From contig CBDCWE010000003.1 in the NCBI GenBank assembly GCA_965223355.1, positions 1,736,001-1,800,000 of the forward strand: 64,000 bases of DNA, written 5' to 3'. Source of the DNA: Tectiglobus sp965223355. GTDB taxonomy: Bacteria > Pseudomonadota > Alphaproteobacteria > Rhizobiales > Hyphomicrobiaceae. The notes beneath the pieces are model-generated. The model did not search any database and had not been told where the DNA came from. It worked only from the letters and a program-made list of their open reading frames with translations. This document shows positions 16,508 through 25,213 of the stretch, piece after piece. Made by a program: the position numbers and the translations under genes. The number at the start of each line of letters is the position of its first letter. The first letter of the stretch is position 1.

Positions 16508-17353
16508 TTGTCGGTGGATGATTTGGCGTTGCGATCTCGACAACGGCAACGTTTTGAGCGTCCAGCCGACCTGGATGTCTCGCGTGTCGATGTGGTGTTG
16601 CTGCTGGCCCTCGTTGCAACCCTCGCTAGTGCTGAAAGCAGGGTCGAGATTGCCGAGTTTGGCAAGAAGCTCGATTTTCTGAGCCGCTTCGCCCCGTTCC
16701 AGAGCAGCACGCCGAGCCACGATCAACTCGGCGATTTGTTTGCGACCCTCGACAGCGAGCAGTTTCAGGCTTGCTTCATTGCCGGGACAAGCGCGCTGGC
16801 AGGCGTCTCAGACGACATTATCGCGATCGATGGTAAAACGCTGCGCCGTTCCGACCAGCACGGCGGCGCACAAGCGCCAATCCACATGATCTCTGCCTAG
16901 ATCATCGGTAGAGGGGCCGATTGTGTGCTGGCTCTCAAAGGTAACCAGGGTACGTTGCACGCGGATGTCGAGGAGTTTTTCGCGGAACAGGTCGCGCGTG
17001 GTTTCACCAATGCACATGTCAGCCGACATGAGACGGTAGAAAAGAACCATGGCCGTATCGAGACGCGCTATTGGATTTCATCGCTCAAGGCGGATGGCGA
17101 ACGGCAAGGCGCCGCGATCCGAGCCTATTGCGGCATCGAGAACTTCCATCATTGCCATCATTGGGTGATGGACGTGGTGTTCCGAGACGACGAATGCCGC
17201 ATCCGCAAGGCCAACGCACCGGCCAACTTCGCCGTCGTCAAGCACATTACCGCAAACTCGCTGCGGCAGGCCGGTGGCAAAAAGAGCCTGCGCGTCAAAC
17301 GCCGCCCTGCCGCCTGGGACGACGACTTCCTCGCCAGCTTGATAACCGGCTAG
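16508..17353 (+). pseudogene. ISAs1-family transposase, internally deleted
   Basis: Two parts in two frames. Part one (to 16900) has the ISAs1 N-terminal region (ESRVEIAEFGKKLDFLSRF, TPSHDQLGDLFATLD) and the first catalytic block IAIDGKTLRRS...PIHMISA, then stops at TAG. Part two (from about 16916) resumes at ADCVLALKGNQGTLHADVEEFF and runs to the family C-terminus (ENFHHCHHWVMDVVFRDDECRIRKANAPANFAVVKHI). A segment of about 60 residues, which should hold the second catalytic Asp, is missing and replaced by CTAGATCATCG, identical to the end of the MITE-like repeat found next door. Inactive. The gene's final TAG is itself the start of a full repeat copy. Confidence 0.85.
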
Positions 17354-17488
17354 ATCATCGTGCTTTAAGTTGGAACCGCTATTGCGGTTCCAACTTAAAG
17401 CACAAAGATGATCGCCACTTTAGAGGCGAGCAACTTTCTGCCTTTATTCGGGATCGTTCCGATTCCGAATAAAGGCAGGTTGCTCTAA
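17350..17488 (+). repeat. Two-hairpin MITE-like element, copy A (full length)
   Basis: From CTAG to CTAA. Hairpin 1 (ends GATCATC / GATGATC, core GGAACCGC-TATT-GCGGTTCC) is joined by GCCACTTTAGAGGC to hairpin 2 (GAGCAAC / GTTGCTC, core GCCTTTATTCGG / CCGAATAAAGGC). The TAG at 17351-17353 is the stop of the decayed ISAs1 transposase. Confidence 0.9.
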
Positions 17489-17682
17489 GTGCGTTCACCC
17501 GTCTCCCCTGCATGCTGCACAGGAAACTATAGACATTTCCGCCGAGAAGCGTTACGAGCTTGAACCTTCCAGACCATTCAGAGTGGTTGGCAGGCAATCG
17601 GCCCCTGCGACAACGCTGAATGCGATCAGGCGGACATCTGCGTTGCTGATTTTCTCCCGGCAAGCACTACGACCGCTCATCT

Positions 17683-17759
17683 GCACCGGTAGCTCAGCTG
17701 GATAGAGCACCAGACTACGAATCTGGGGGTCGGGAGTTCGAATCTTCCCCGGTGCGCCA
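17683..17759 (+). tRNA. tRNA-Arg (anticodon ACG)
   Basis: 77 bases including an encoded CCA. Acceptor stem GCACCGG pairs with CCGGTGC, discriminator G. The D arm (AGCTCAGCTGGATAGAGC), anticodon stem CCAGA / TCTGG with loop CTACGAA (anticodon ACG), and the T loop GTTCGAATC are all regular. ACG is read as ICG after deamination and decodes CGU, CGC and CGA. The gene lies between decayed insertion sequences. Confidence 0.97.
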
Positions 17760-17771
17760 ATAAAATCGTTG

Positions 17772-17966
17772 GGCTCTTCGTCGAAAGGCTCTGGCTCTTC
17801 GCTGAAAACGGGGGCAGGTCTATGATCTGCGGCTTCTTCTAGCTTTCTATCAGCTCTCCTCCTGTCTTGTCATTGCTCATGCGCAGAGGGCCCGTACGCG
17901 GCGGCGGTAGTTATCGAAGTTACGAAAGCCGAAGGCGCGACGCTGGATGAGTTTCATCTTTCGATG
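17772..17966 (-). mobile_element. ISL3-family 3'-end fragment
   Basis: Includes an IS end (GGCTCTTCG...GAAAACGGGGGC) and the last 26 codons of an ISL3 transposase on the minus strand (KLIQRRAFGFRNFDNYRRRV then RALCA and stop, 17878-17958). The protein part is identical to the end of the larger ISL3 copy that starts 1 bp later, so two copies of the same end lie in tandem. Confidence 0.75.
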
Positions 17967-18050
17967 GGCTCTTCGTCGAAAACGGGGGCAGGTCTATGAT
18001 CTGCGGCTTATCTTAGCGTTCTATCAGTTTTCCTTCTATCTCGTCACAGC

Positions 18051-19291
18051 TCATGCGCAGAGTGCGCGAACACGTCGACGATAGTTGTCAAAGTTGCGAA
18101 AGCCGAAGGCGCGGCGCTGGATCAGTTTCATCTGTCGGTGAAAGCCCTCGGTGATGCCGTTTGAGCGTGAGAAACGCCACATGCGGCCAATCTCGACCTG
18201 CCAGGCTTCAAGCGTGCGTCCAAGCTTCTGGCAATCTTCGAATGGACTTTGCCGCAACTGTCTGATCGCTTCGAGCAATCGATAGGCGAGGATGCGGCAC
18301 TGGTCTTTGGTTTGGTTCTTGGCGGTGAGCACCGCCATCAACTCCTCTTTGAAGTCATAGATGCGCGCCACCGCCGGTTGACTGTCGAGATAGGTTTTGA
18401 GCCGGCCCGCCTGGTTCATCGTCAGATTGCGGGCGTGCTTTTGCAGGAGCCTCGACGCGCCGCGGCGGTACAAAAGTCCGGGATCGATCTGGCGGCAGGT
18501 TTTCATGAGATCATCGTGCTTTAAGTTGGAACCGCTATTGCGGTTCCAACTTAAAGCACAAAGATGATCGCCACTTTAGAGGCGAGCAACTTTCTGTCTT
18601 TATTCGGGATCGTTCCGATTCCTAATACCCGAAAAGTAGCGCCGCGCGATCGAGCATAGCTCTCCGACAGGTCCATGCAGATGATGCGGACACGGTTTTT
18701 GCCTTCCAAGTCCGATAGATATGAGCCAAGCGAAGTAGCCGAACGTCCTGCTGTCACATCGAACACGCGGCGCTTCTTGAGATCACAAAAGGTCGTTGCA
18801 AACCGCATCTGCCGCGAGAAGTAATGCTCGTCGATGCCGAGCACGCGCGGGATCTGCAGCGTCTTGAGTTTGCGGTTCTCAAGGTCGTACATGTGATCGT
18901 AGTAGCGCGCGATGGTGCTGTCTGACTTGCGGCAATTGCTGGCAAGGCTTTTGCGCGAGATGCCATGGGTGTGCTGCCGGTAGACCTGTTTCTTAAGAGC
19001 CTCGGTCGAGCGCTGCCAGGGCAAGATGCCATCCAGGCGCTGGCGGAAATACCGGCCGCAACCGCGGCAGTGATACTTGCAAACCGAAAACCTCAGCAGC
19101 ACACGGCGCAGGCCGACGCTTTCGTGCCAGACACTGCGCTGCACCTTGTCCTTCTTGCGCAGGTCTGAGCCGCCGCAATGCGGGCAATGAGGTTCGTGAT
19201 GGCAAACAAGGTCATAGACAATCGGGTTGAAACCACTCGCCTTGGCGATTGTAAAACCCGGCAGGTTCAGCGTAACGTCAAATGAAGGCAT
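18051..19291 (-). pseudogene. ISL3 transposase split by a MITE-like element
   Basis: Read from 19291 down, the first part has the ISL3 zinc-binding N-terminus (CPHCGGSDLRKKDK...YHCRGCGRYF) and the first catalytic region LGIDEHYFSRQMRFATTFCDL, then RIICMDLSESYARSRGATF. The frame then enters the repeat at about 18624 and is lost. After the repeat, at 18506, the transposase resumes at KTCRQIDPGLLYRRG and runs to the family C-terminus (SNGITEGFHRQMKLIQRRAFGF...RALCA). About 30 residues, including the ADRFHV segment with the second catalytic Asp, are missing. The element cannot move by itself. Confidence 0.85.
18509..18624 (+). repeat. Two-hairpin MITE-like element, copy B (inside ISL3 transposase)
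   Basis: Same sequence as copy A from GATCATCG through hairpin 1 and most of hairpin 2, but it stops after GGATCGTTCCGATTCC, losing the last ~14-20 bases, and the left flank reads TGAGATCATC instead of CTAGATCATC. So both ends are altered compared with intact copies. Confidence 0.85.
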
Positions 19292-19553
19292 CCTCGTCGT
19301 GTCCTTGATCTGTCAGTCCGGCAAGACTGCAGACCTTAGACTTCGATTCGAGGATGCCCCCTTTAATGACGGAGAGCCTCAGCTCCTCCTTGAAGTGGTA
19401 AATGCTGGTGATCACCGGCTGGCTGGCAAAGTATATCGACACGCGATCGGCCTGGTCCTCTTTCACGTTGTTGGCGTGCCTTTGCAGCAGCCTTGCCGTG
19501 ACGTCGACTGCGAGATTTTCAAACCCGTCTCTCGGACAAATCAGTTGAGCCAA
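19278..19553 (-). pseudogene. Fragment of a second, different ISL3 transposase
   Basis: A 91-codon remnant: CPRDGFENLAVDVTARLLQRHANNVKEDQADRV...FASQPVITSIYHFKEELRL. It corresponds to the same protein region as residues LLQKHARNLTMNQAGRLKTYLDSQP...YDFKEEL of the neighbouring copy but differs at many positions, so it comes from another ISL3 lineage. Like the first copy, its upstream (minus-strand) neighbour is a MITE-like repeat, here a diverged one. Confidence 0.6.
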
Positions 19554-19564
19554 TTCATTTAGCG

Positions 19565-19698
19565 CAACCTGCCTTTATCCAAATTCGGAACGATCCCAAC
19601 GAAAGATAGAAAGTTGCTCTGTTCCAAAGTAACGACCATCCTGATACCTCAGGTCGGAACCGCGATGAGGGTTCTGACTTGAGGCACCAAGATGGTCC
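19565..19698 (-). repeat. Two-hairpin MITE-like element, diverged copy
   Basis: Reverse-oriented and about 25-30% changed, but the order is preserved: GCAACCTGCCTTTAT, GGAACGATCCC, AGAAAGTTGCTC, then a GGTCGGAACCGC / GGGTTCTGACTTGAGGCACC hairpin-1 equivalent. An older insertion of the same family. Confidence 0.7.
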
Positions 19699-19891
19699 GA
19701 CGTGGAATACCTTGCTGCCAACTGCGAAGCATCGTGCAGCTCAAAATTTGAATCCGCTCATCTTACAAACTTTATGAAATCATTCAATTTTGCGACCTTC
19801 ATGCAACACTTTTCATCCTTTGAGAAAGTTTTTGCAGGCAGAAATGATTTTTCCTGTCAACAAATCGGTTTAATTTGCACATGATTTTTTT

Positions 19892-19908
19892 GTCCGAATC
19901 AGACGGAC
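19892..19908. promoter_or_regulatory. Inverted repeat GTCCG-N7-CGGAC before the histone-like gene
   Basis: A 17-bp dyad located 24 bases before the ATG of the H1-like gene, in an AT-rich leader. It could be an operator or leader hairpin. A T-run (TTTTTT) precedes it. Confidence 0.3.
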
Positions 19909-19931
19909 TAATTTTTGGGAGATAGAAAACC

Positions 19932-20312
19932 ATGGCTAAGACCACAGTAAGAAAGGCGCCGGCCAAGAAAGCCGCTGCCAGGAAAGCAACTGTCAAGAAG
20001 GCTCCGGCTCGAAAGGCAACGATCAAGGCAGCCGCCAAGAAGACCCCAACTCGCAAGGCAGCCGCCAAGAAGGCCCCGGCTCGAAAGGCAACCGCCAAAA
20101 AAGCAGCCGTCAGGAAGACTGCAGTCAAGAAAGCTGTTGCCCGCAAGACCGTCGCCAGGAAGCCGGCTGCAAAGAAGGCAGCCGTCAAAAAGGCAGCCGT
20201 CAAGAAGACCGCCGTGAAGAAGGCGGCCACGCGTAAAGTTGCCGCTAAGAAAAAGGCATCGGCCAAGCCTGCCGTATCGCGCAGAGCATCGGCACGCAAA
20301 AAGGCTGCCTGA
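19932..20312 (+). CDS. Histone H1-like nucleoid protein (Lys/Ala-rich)
   Basis: 126 residues with a GGGAGATAG ribosome-binding site. Almost the entire protein is made of KKA/RKA pentapeptide-like units (KAPAKKAAARKA, KAAAKKTPTRKA, RKPAAKKAAVKKAAVKK), resembling the C-terminal tail of eukaryotic histone H1 and bacterial AlgP/BphP-type or HctB-like proteins. It is intrinsically disordered, strongly positive, and should bind DNA without sequence preference in the nucleoid. The repeats are not exact at the DNA level, which argues for long-term selection on composition. A strong terminator follows at 20392. Confidence 0.85.
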   Translation: MAKTTVRKAPAKKAAARKATVKKAPARKATIKAAAKKTPTRKAAAKKAPARKATAKKAAVRKTAVKKAVARKTVARKPAAKKAAVKKAAVKKTAVKKAATRKVAAKKKASAKPAVSRRASARKKAA

Positions 20313-20320
20313 ATCTCAAC

Positions 20321-20357
20321 CGCCCCGCTTCGGTGATGGGCAACCGAAGCAGGGGCG
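20321..20357 (+). terminator. GC hairpin after the histone-like gene
   Basis: CGCCCCGCTTCGGT pairs with ACCGAAGCAGGGGCG with one bulged base, eight bases past the stop codon. There is only a weak T-tract; it may act together with the next hairpin. Confidence 0.5.
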
Positions 20358-20391
20358 TTAACAGATTTTCAGTATTGCCATTCACAATATA

Positions 20392-20433
20392 AACTGGAGG
20401 TCGTGCCATCCACCCCTCCAGTTCTTTTTTTTG
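20392..20433 (+). terminator. Rho-independent terminator of the histone-like gene
   Basis: Perfect 9-bp stem AACTGGAGG / CCTCCAGTT with a 14-base loop, followed by C and eight or nine T residues (20425-20433). This is the clearest intrinsic terminator in the window. Confidence 0.9.
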
Positions 20434-20547
20434 TCGTTTTGATCCCGCACGGATTAAAAGTGCCGGCCCGTTGACACCCCCGACGCCATCGAGCGTGCTC
20501 AACCGAAATAGAACCGTTCTGCCGAGCGGAATTTGGTCCGACCCTTT

Positions 20548-20678
20548 GTCGGGATTGTTAAGCGCGGAACCCTTAACCAATCGCCGCCAAGCGGCGATCC
20601 TTGAGGGGCTTGTCCGCCCCTCAAACACCCCGACCGGGGGGATCCATCCCCTGGACCGCGGACTTCATCACAGGTTTC
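20548..20678 (+). repeat. Modular intergenic hairpin repeat
   Basis: Same modules as at 9005: AATCGCCGCCAAGCGGCGAT, GAGGGGCTTGTCCGCCCCTC, ACCCCGACCGGGGGG and a CCTGGACC end. It directly abuts the full MITE-like element that reaches the end of acnA. Confidence 0.75.
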
Positions 20679-20817
20679 CTAGATCATCGTGCTTTAAGTT
20701 GGAACCGCTATTGCGGTTCCAACTTAAAGCGCAAAGATGATCGCTACTTTAGAGGCGAGCAACTTTCTGTCTTTATTCGGGATCGTTCCGATTCCGAATA
20801 AAGACAGGTTGCTCTAG
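20679..20817 (+). repeat. Two-hairpin MITE-like element, full copy at the acnA stop codon
   Basis: Flanked by CTAG on both sides. The TAG at 20816-20814 (minus strand) is the stop codon of acnA and is part of the right-hand flank. Differs from copy A by single bases (for example TGTC for TGCC in hairpin 2, with the compensating GACA on the other arm). Confidence 0.9.
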
Positions 20818-23534
20818 GCCGCGGCAGCAAGGTTGCGCAGTACGTAGTGCAAAATGCCACCATTCCTGACGTAGTCGAGTTCATCCAAGGTGTCGATCCG
20901 GCACAGAATCGGGATGTGCTTGGTCGAGCCGTCGGCGTAGGTAATCTCGGCGCTCATCTGCTTGCGCGGTTCGATGTCGCCAAAACCGCGGATGGTGACC
21001 AGTTCGTCGCCTTTGATCGCGAGGCCTTCCCAGGATTGGCCGTCCGCGAACGTGAACGGGACGACGCCCATGCCAACCAGGTTCGAGCGGTGAATGCGCT
21101 CAAACGAGCCGGCGATGACGGCGCGGACGCCGAGCAGGCTGGTGCCTTTGGCGGCCCAATCACGTGATGAGCCGTTGCCGTATTCAACGCCGGCCATGAC
21201 CACCAGCGGCACGCCTTCATCAGCATAGCGCATGGCGGCATCATAGATGTACATGCGCTCGCCGGACGGATGGTGGACCGCAAATCCACCTTCTCTGATG
21301 CTGCCGTCAACTTCCTTGGCGGCGTGGTTCTTGATGCGGATGTTGGCAAAGGTGCCGCGCATCATAACGTCATGATTGCCGCGCCGGGTGCCGTACTGGT
21401 TAAAGTCCTGCGGGCGCACCTGCCGCTCAAGGAGATAGTCGCCGGCCGGGCTCTCCTTCTTGATCGAGCCGGCCGGGGAAATGTGATCGGTAGTGATCTT
21501 GTCGCCGAACAATCCGAGAATGCGGGCGCCAACGATATCCTCGAGCGGTGGCAGGTCGCTGGTCATGCCCTCGAAGTAGGGCGGGTTTTGAACGTAGGTC
21601 GAGCCCGAATCCCAGGTGTAGGTCAGACCGGTCGACGTCTGAATACCCTGCCAGTTGTCATCGCCTTCGAACACGTTGGAGTACTTCGATTTGAACATTT
21701 CGTTGGTGATGTTGTCGGCGATGAACTGCTGGATCTCTTGGTTCGATGGCCAGATGTCCCTGAGATAGACCGGCCGGCCGTCGCTATCATGACCAAATGG
21801 TTCAGTTGACAGATCCTTGTTGACGGTGCCGGCCAGAGCATAGGCGACGACCAGCGGCGGCGACGCCAGGTAATTAGCCTGCACGTCCGGGCTGACACGG
21901 CCTTCGAAGTTACGGTTGCCGGACAGAACGGCGGCAGCGACCAGACCGTTGTCGTTAATGGTGCGCGAGATGTCGCCCTGCAGCGGGCCGGAATTGCCAA
22001 TGCACGTGGTGCAGCCGAAACCGACGAGATTGAAGCCGATTTGGTCGAGGTAGGGCTGCAGGCCGGACTTTTCGAGATAGGCAGCGACGACCTGAGATCC
22101 TGGCGCCAGCGAGGTCTTGACCCACGGCTTGACCGTCAGTCCCTTTTCAACGGCGTTGCGCGCCACCAGGCCGGCGGCAATCAAAACACTCGGGTTCGAT
22201 GTGTTCGTGCAGCTGGTGATCGCCGCGATCACGACGTCACCGTGGCCGAGGTCGAAGTCCTGATCGCCAACCTCATAGCGTTTGCCAAGCTCATCGGCCG
22301 GGCGCTTGTACTCGCTCGACAGCGCCGTCGCATAACCGCTCTTGACATCGCCCAGGGGAATGCGGCCCTCCGGCCGTTTCGGCCCGGCGATCGAGGGGAC
22401 GACCTCACCGAGGTCCAACGCTAGGGTGTCGGTGAACACCGGCTCGGCCGCATCGGAGGTGCGGAACAGGCCTTGCGCCCTGGTGTATTCCTCGACCAGC
22501 GCGATGCGGTCGTCGGCGCGCCCCGACATCCGCAAATAGCGCATCGTCTCGGTGTCGACCGGAAAAAAGCCGCAGGTGGCGCCGTATTCCGGCGCCATGT
22601 TGGAGATGGTGGCGCGGTCGGCCAGAGACAGGGCGTCGAGGCCGGGGCCGTAGAATTCGACAAACTTGGCAACGACGCCCTTGTTGCGCAGCATTTGCGT
22701 GACCGTGAGCACCAGATCGGTGGCGGTGACGCCTTCGTCAAGCTTGCCGGTCATGCGGAAACCGATGACTTCCGGAACCAGCATCGACTGGGCCTGGCCG
22801 AGCATCGCTGCTTCAGCCTCGATGCCGCCGACGCCCCAGCCCAGTACCGACAGCCCGTTGACCATGGTGGTGTGGCTGTCGGTGCCAACCAGGGTGTCCG
22901 GATAGGCGAGCGTCTCGGGTCCTTGTTCGCGTGTCCAGACGACCTGCGAGAGATATTCGAGATTGACCTGATGGCAGATGCCGGTGCCCGGTGGCACGAC
23001 GCGGAAGTTATCAAAGGCGCTCTGGCCCCACTTCAGGAAGTTATAGCGTTCGCCGTTGCGCTCATATTCGAGCTCGACGTTCTTGGCGAAGGCATCGGCG
23101 TTGCCAAAGGCATCAACAATCACCGAATGGTCAATCACGAGATCGACCGGAACCAGCGGATTGATCTTGCGGGGATCGCCGCCGAGACTGGTCATGCCAT
23201 CGCGCATGGCGGCCAGATCGACCACGGCCGGCACACCGGTAAAGTCCTGCATCAGGACACGGGCCGGGCGGAAGCCGATCTCGGTACTGGCTTTGCCCTT
23301 GCTGTCAGCCCACTTGGCCGCGGCAATAATGTCGTCCTTGGTGACGGACCGTCCGTCTTCGTTGCGCAGCAGGTTCTCAAGAAGAACTTTGAGGGAGTAG
23401 GGCAGGTTGGCGATTTCGCCGAGCCCGTCCCTGGCGGCTTCCGGCAACGAAAAGTACGTGTAGGTTTTGCCGGCAGCGGTCAGCGTCTTTTTACAGTTGA
23501 AGCTGTCGAGCGAGGTTTGGCCTGGCGCGGTCAT
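20814..23534 (-). CDS. acnA: Aconitate hydratase A
   Basis: 906 residues, the normal length of AcnA/IRP1-type aconitases. It interconverts citrate and isocitrate in the TCA cycle using a [4Fe-4S] cluster. Cluster cysteines are visible in ITSCTNTSNPSV and in GCTTCIGNSGPL. Other family signatures include the start SLDSFNCKKTL, DFTGVPAVVDLAAMRD, LEYLSQVVWT, VGTDSHTTMVNGLSVLGWGVGGIEAEAAMLGQ and, in the C-terminal swivel domain, YGNGSSRDWAAKGT and GVRAVIAGSFERIHRSNLVGMGV. It is divergent from ccmA, an arrangement common in Alphaproteobacteria. Its stop codon is supplied by or coincides with the flank of the adjacent repeat. Confidence 0.98.
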   Translation of the reverse strand: MTAPGQTSLDSFNCKKTLTAAGKTYTYFSLPEAARDGLGEIANLPYSLKVLLENLLRNEDGRSVTKDDIIAAAKWADSKGKASTEIGFRPARVLMQDFTGVPAVVDLAAMRDGMTSLGGDPRKINPLVPVDLVIDHSVIVDAFGNADAFAKNVELEYERNGERYNFLKWGQSAFDNFRVVPPGTGICHQVNLEYLSQVVWTREQGPETLAYPDTLVGTDSHTTMVNGLSVLGWGVGGIEAEAAMLGQAQSMLVPEVIGFRMTGKLDEGVTATDLVLTVTQMLRNKGVVAKFVEFYGPGLDALSLADRATISNMAPEYGATCGFFPVDTETMRYLRMSGRADDRIALVEEYTRAQGLFRTSDAAEPVFTDTLALDLGEVVPSIAGPKRPEGRIPLGDVKSGYATALSSEYKRPADELGKRYEVGDQDFDLGHGDVVIAAITSCTNTSNPSVLIAAGLVARNAVEKGLTVKPWVKTSLAPGSQVVAAYLEKSGLQPYLDQIGFNLVGFGCTTCIGNSGPLQGDISRTINDNGLVAAAVLSGNRNFEGRVSPDVQANYLASPPLVVAYALAGTVNKDLSTEPFGHDSDGRPVYLRDIWPSNQEIQQFIADNITNEMFKSKYSNVFEGDDNWQGIQTSTGLTYTWDSGSTYVQNPPYFEGMTSDLPPLEDIVGARILGLFGDKITTDHISPAGSIKKESPAGDYLLERQVRPQDFNQYGTRRGNHDVMMRGTFANIRIKNHAAKEVDGSIREGGFAVHHPSGERMYIYDAAMRYADEGVPLVVMAGVEYGNGSSRDWAAKGTSLLGVRAVIAGSFERIHRSNLVGMGVVPFTFADGQSWEGLAIKGDELVTIRGFGDIEPRKQMSAEITYADGSTKHIPILCRIDTLDELDYVRNGGILHYVLRNLAAAA

Positions 23535-23815
23535 GGTGAGTCCTCCTCACTGGCCTTAAGCGGATTGGACGCATAAGGCTGAATGTTGTTGATGCCGCGC
23601 CGCCGGAGTGCCGGCGATGAGCGCTGGGGTTGCTGGTCGCCAACGGCGATTTGACCGATGCGACCGGCAAGCGCGCTGAATTTGCACAAGCGCGGTGGTG
23701 CATGGGTGTTATAACCCGTCGTTGCGGGAAGGACCAGAGACCTTCGGCGACAAGCGCGTGCGCAATCGCGTGATTTCGCCGCAAGCGTTGGACTTGCGGG
23801 CATTGGAGGAGTGAT

Positions 23816-24454
23816 TTGCCGCCAATGGTGCTGGCTTTGAACATCGAGCAGCTGCGGGTGATCCGCGGTGATCGGGTCGTGATCGACGGCTTGAACCTGC
23901 GCGCCAACAATGGCGATGCGGTCGTCGTGGTCGGCGCCAACGGGGTCGGTAAAACAACCTTGCTGCGCACCATTGCCGGGTATCTGCCGATTGCCGGTGG
24001 CGAGGTCTCGCTGCATTGGCGCGACGAGGATCGCGAGCCGGCGGAGGCGATCCATTACATCGGCCACCGGAATGCCGTGAAGGGCGCCATGAGCGTGCGC
24101 GAGAACATCGCCTTTTGGGCAAAATATCTCGGGTCGGCGAGCAGCCCGGCGACGATCGACCATGCTCTCGAACAGCTGCGCCTGGCTGAGCTGTCGACCA
24201 TTCCGGTGTCCTATCTGTCGGCTGGTCAAAGGCGGCGGCTGGCACTGGCGCGACTGTTGGTGGCGCCGAGACCGCTGTGGCTGCTCGATGAGCCGACCGT
24301 CGCGCTCGATGAAGCCGGCAGACAACGGCTTATGGACATCGGCGATGCGCATCTTGGTGCCGGCGGCATCATTGTTGCCGCGACGCATCTGCCGTTGCCA
24401 TTTACCGGCGGACGGGAGCTGGCGCTTGGCATGGCAGACGAGGCCGGCGCATGA
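23816..24454 (+). CDS. ccmA: Heme exporter ATP-binding protein CcmA
   Basis: About 212 residues from a TTG placed five bases after GGAGGAG; the ATG at 23825 is the alternative but is 13 bases from that site. Walker A GANGVGKTT, signature LSAGQRRRLALARLL, Walker B LWLLDEPTVALDE and H-loop AATHLPL are present, and IGHRNAVKGAMSVRENIAFW is typical of CcmA. With CcmB and CcmC it forms the ABC complex that releases heme-loaded CcmE during cytochrome c maturation in the periplasm. The end overlaps ccmB by four bases (ATGA). First gene of ccmABCDG. Confidence 0.96.
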   Translation: MPPMVLALNIEQLRVIRGDRVVIDGLNLRANNGDAVVVVGANGVGKTTLLRTIAGYLPIAGGEVSLHWRDEDREPAEAIHYIGHRNAVKGAMSVRENIAFWAKYLGSASSPATIDHALEQLRLAELSTIPVSYLSAGQRRRLALARLLVAPRPLWLLDEPTVALDEAGRQRLMDIGDAHLGAGGIIVAATHLPLPFTGGRELALGMADEAGA

Positions 24455-25119
24455 GCGGGTTTTGGGCGCTGCTCATGCGCGATGTGCGTCTGGCGGTGCG
24501 CGAAGGCGGATCGATCGGAACCGCGATTGGCTTCTACCTGATCGTCGTCGCCGTGGTGGCGATCGCGGTTGGGCCGGATCTCAAGTTGCTTGGCAAAATC
24601 GCGCCGGGCCTTCTCTGGGTGGCCCTGTTGTTGTCGGCGTTGCTGTCGCTTGGTCGCGTGTTCGAAGCCGATTTCGAGGATGGCTCATTGGAGGTGCTCG
24701 CCACCGGAGCGCTGCCGCTGGAGCTGGTGGCGGCGGCCAAGAGTTTGGCGCATTGGTTGACGACCGGGCTGCCGCTGGTCATGGCAACGCCGTTGTTGGG
24801 CCTGCTGGTCAACCTTGACATTGCCGTCTCTCCAATCGTCGTCGGCACAATGCTGGTCGGCACGATCGCGATCAGTTTCCTCGGTGCGATTGCGGCTGCG
24901 CTGACGTTGCGGGCGCGGCGCAGCGGCGTCCTGATCGCCGTCATGGTGCTGCCGCTCTACGTGCCGACGTTGGTCTACGGCGTTACCACAATAGCTGTCG
25001 CGCTGACGCCACCCGGCAGCCCGTGGCCGGCGTTCCTGTTGTTGTCGGCGATCTCTTTGGCCTCGCTGGTGCTTGGGCCGTGGGCCGCCGCCGCCGCACT
25101 GCGTCACCAAATGCAGTAA
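24451..25119 (+). CDS. ccmB: Heme exporter permease CcmB
   Basis: 222 residues with six predicted membrane segments (for example GTAIGFYLIVVAVVAIAVG, APGLLWVALLLSALLSLGRVFEADFEDGSLE, WLTTGLPLVMATPLLGLLV, ILIAVMVLPLYVPTLVYGV and AFLLLSAISLASLVLGPWAAAAALR). The FEADFEDGSLE cytoplasmic loop and LPLYVPTLVYG are conserved in CcmB. It is the integral membrane partner of CcmA in System I cytochrome c biogenesis and is translationally coupled to it. Confidence 0.96.
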   Translation: MSGFWALLMRDVRLAVREGGSIGTAIGFYLIVVAVVAIAVGPDLKLLGKIAPGLLWVALLLSALLSLGRVFEADFEDGSLEVLATGALPLELVAAAKSLAHWLTTGLPLVMATPLLGLLVNLDIAVSPIVVGTMLVGTIAISFLGAIAAALTLRARRSGVLIAVMVLPLYVPTLVYGVTTIAVALTPPGSPWPAFLLLSAISLASLVLGPWAAAAALRHQMQ

Positions 25120-25213
25120 TTTGACTACCCGAGAGCCTTACTTCGGCGCACGTTTTTGAATATGTCTGGGATTGACCGATTGAGAGCTCAAAAACCTAAC
25201 CGCCGCCACGACG

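Larger units (their letters stand above)
17967..19291 (-). mobile_element. ISL3-family insertion sequence, interrupted and truncated
   Basis: Begins at the IS end GGGCTCTTCGTCGAAAAC and contains the transposase halves described in the next entry. A copy of the two-hairpin element (18509-18624) sits in the middle. The far end of the IS is not recognisable; it is joined to a fragment of a different ISL3 transposase at 19278-19553. Confidence 0.75.

Noticed and set aside
17683..17759. tRNA-Arg as attachment site of an integrative element
   Set aside because: No integrase gene and no second copy of the tRNA 3' end in the window; the neighbouring mobile DNA is IS debris.
22473..23576. Plus-strand open frame of 367 codons opposite acnA
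   Set aside because: Shadow of the aconitase gene; composition is His/Asp/Val-rich without any recognisable motif.
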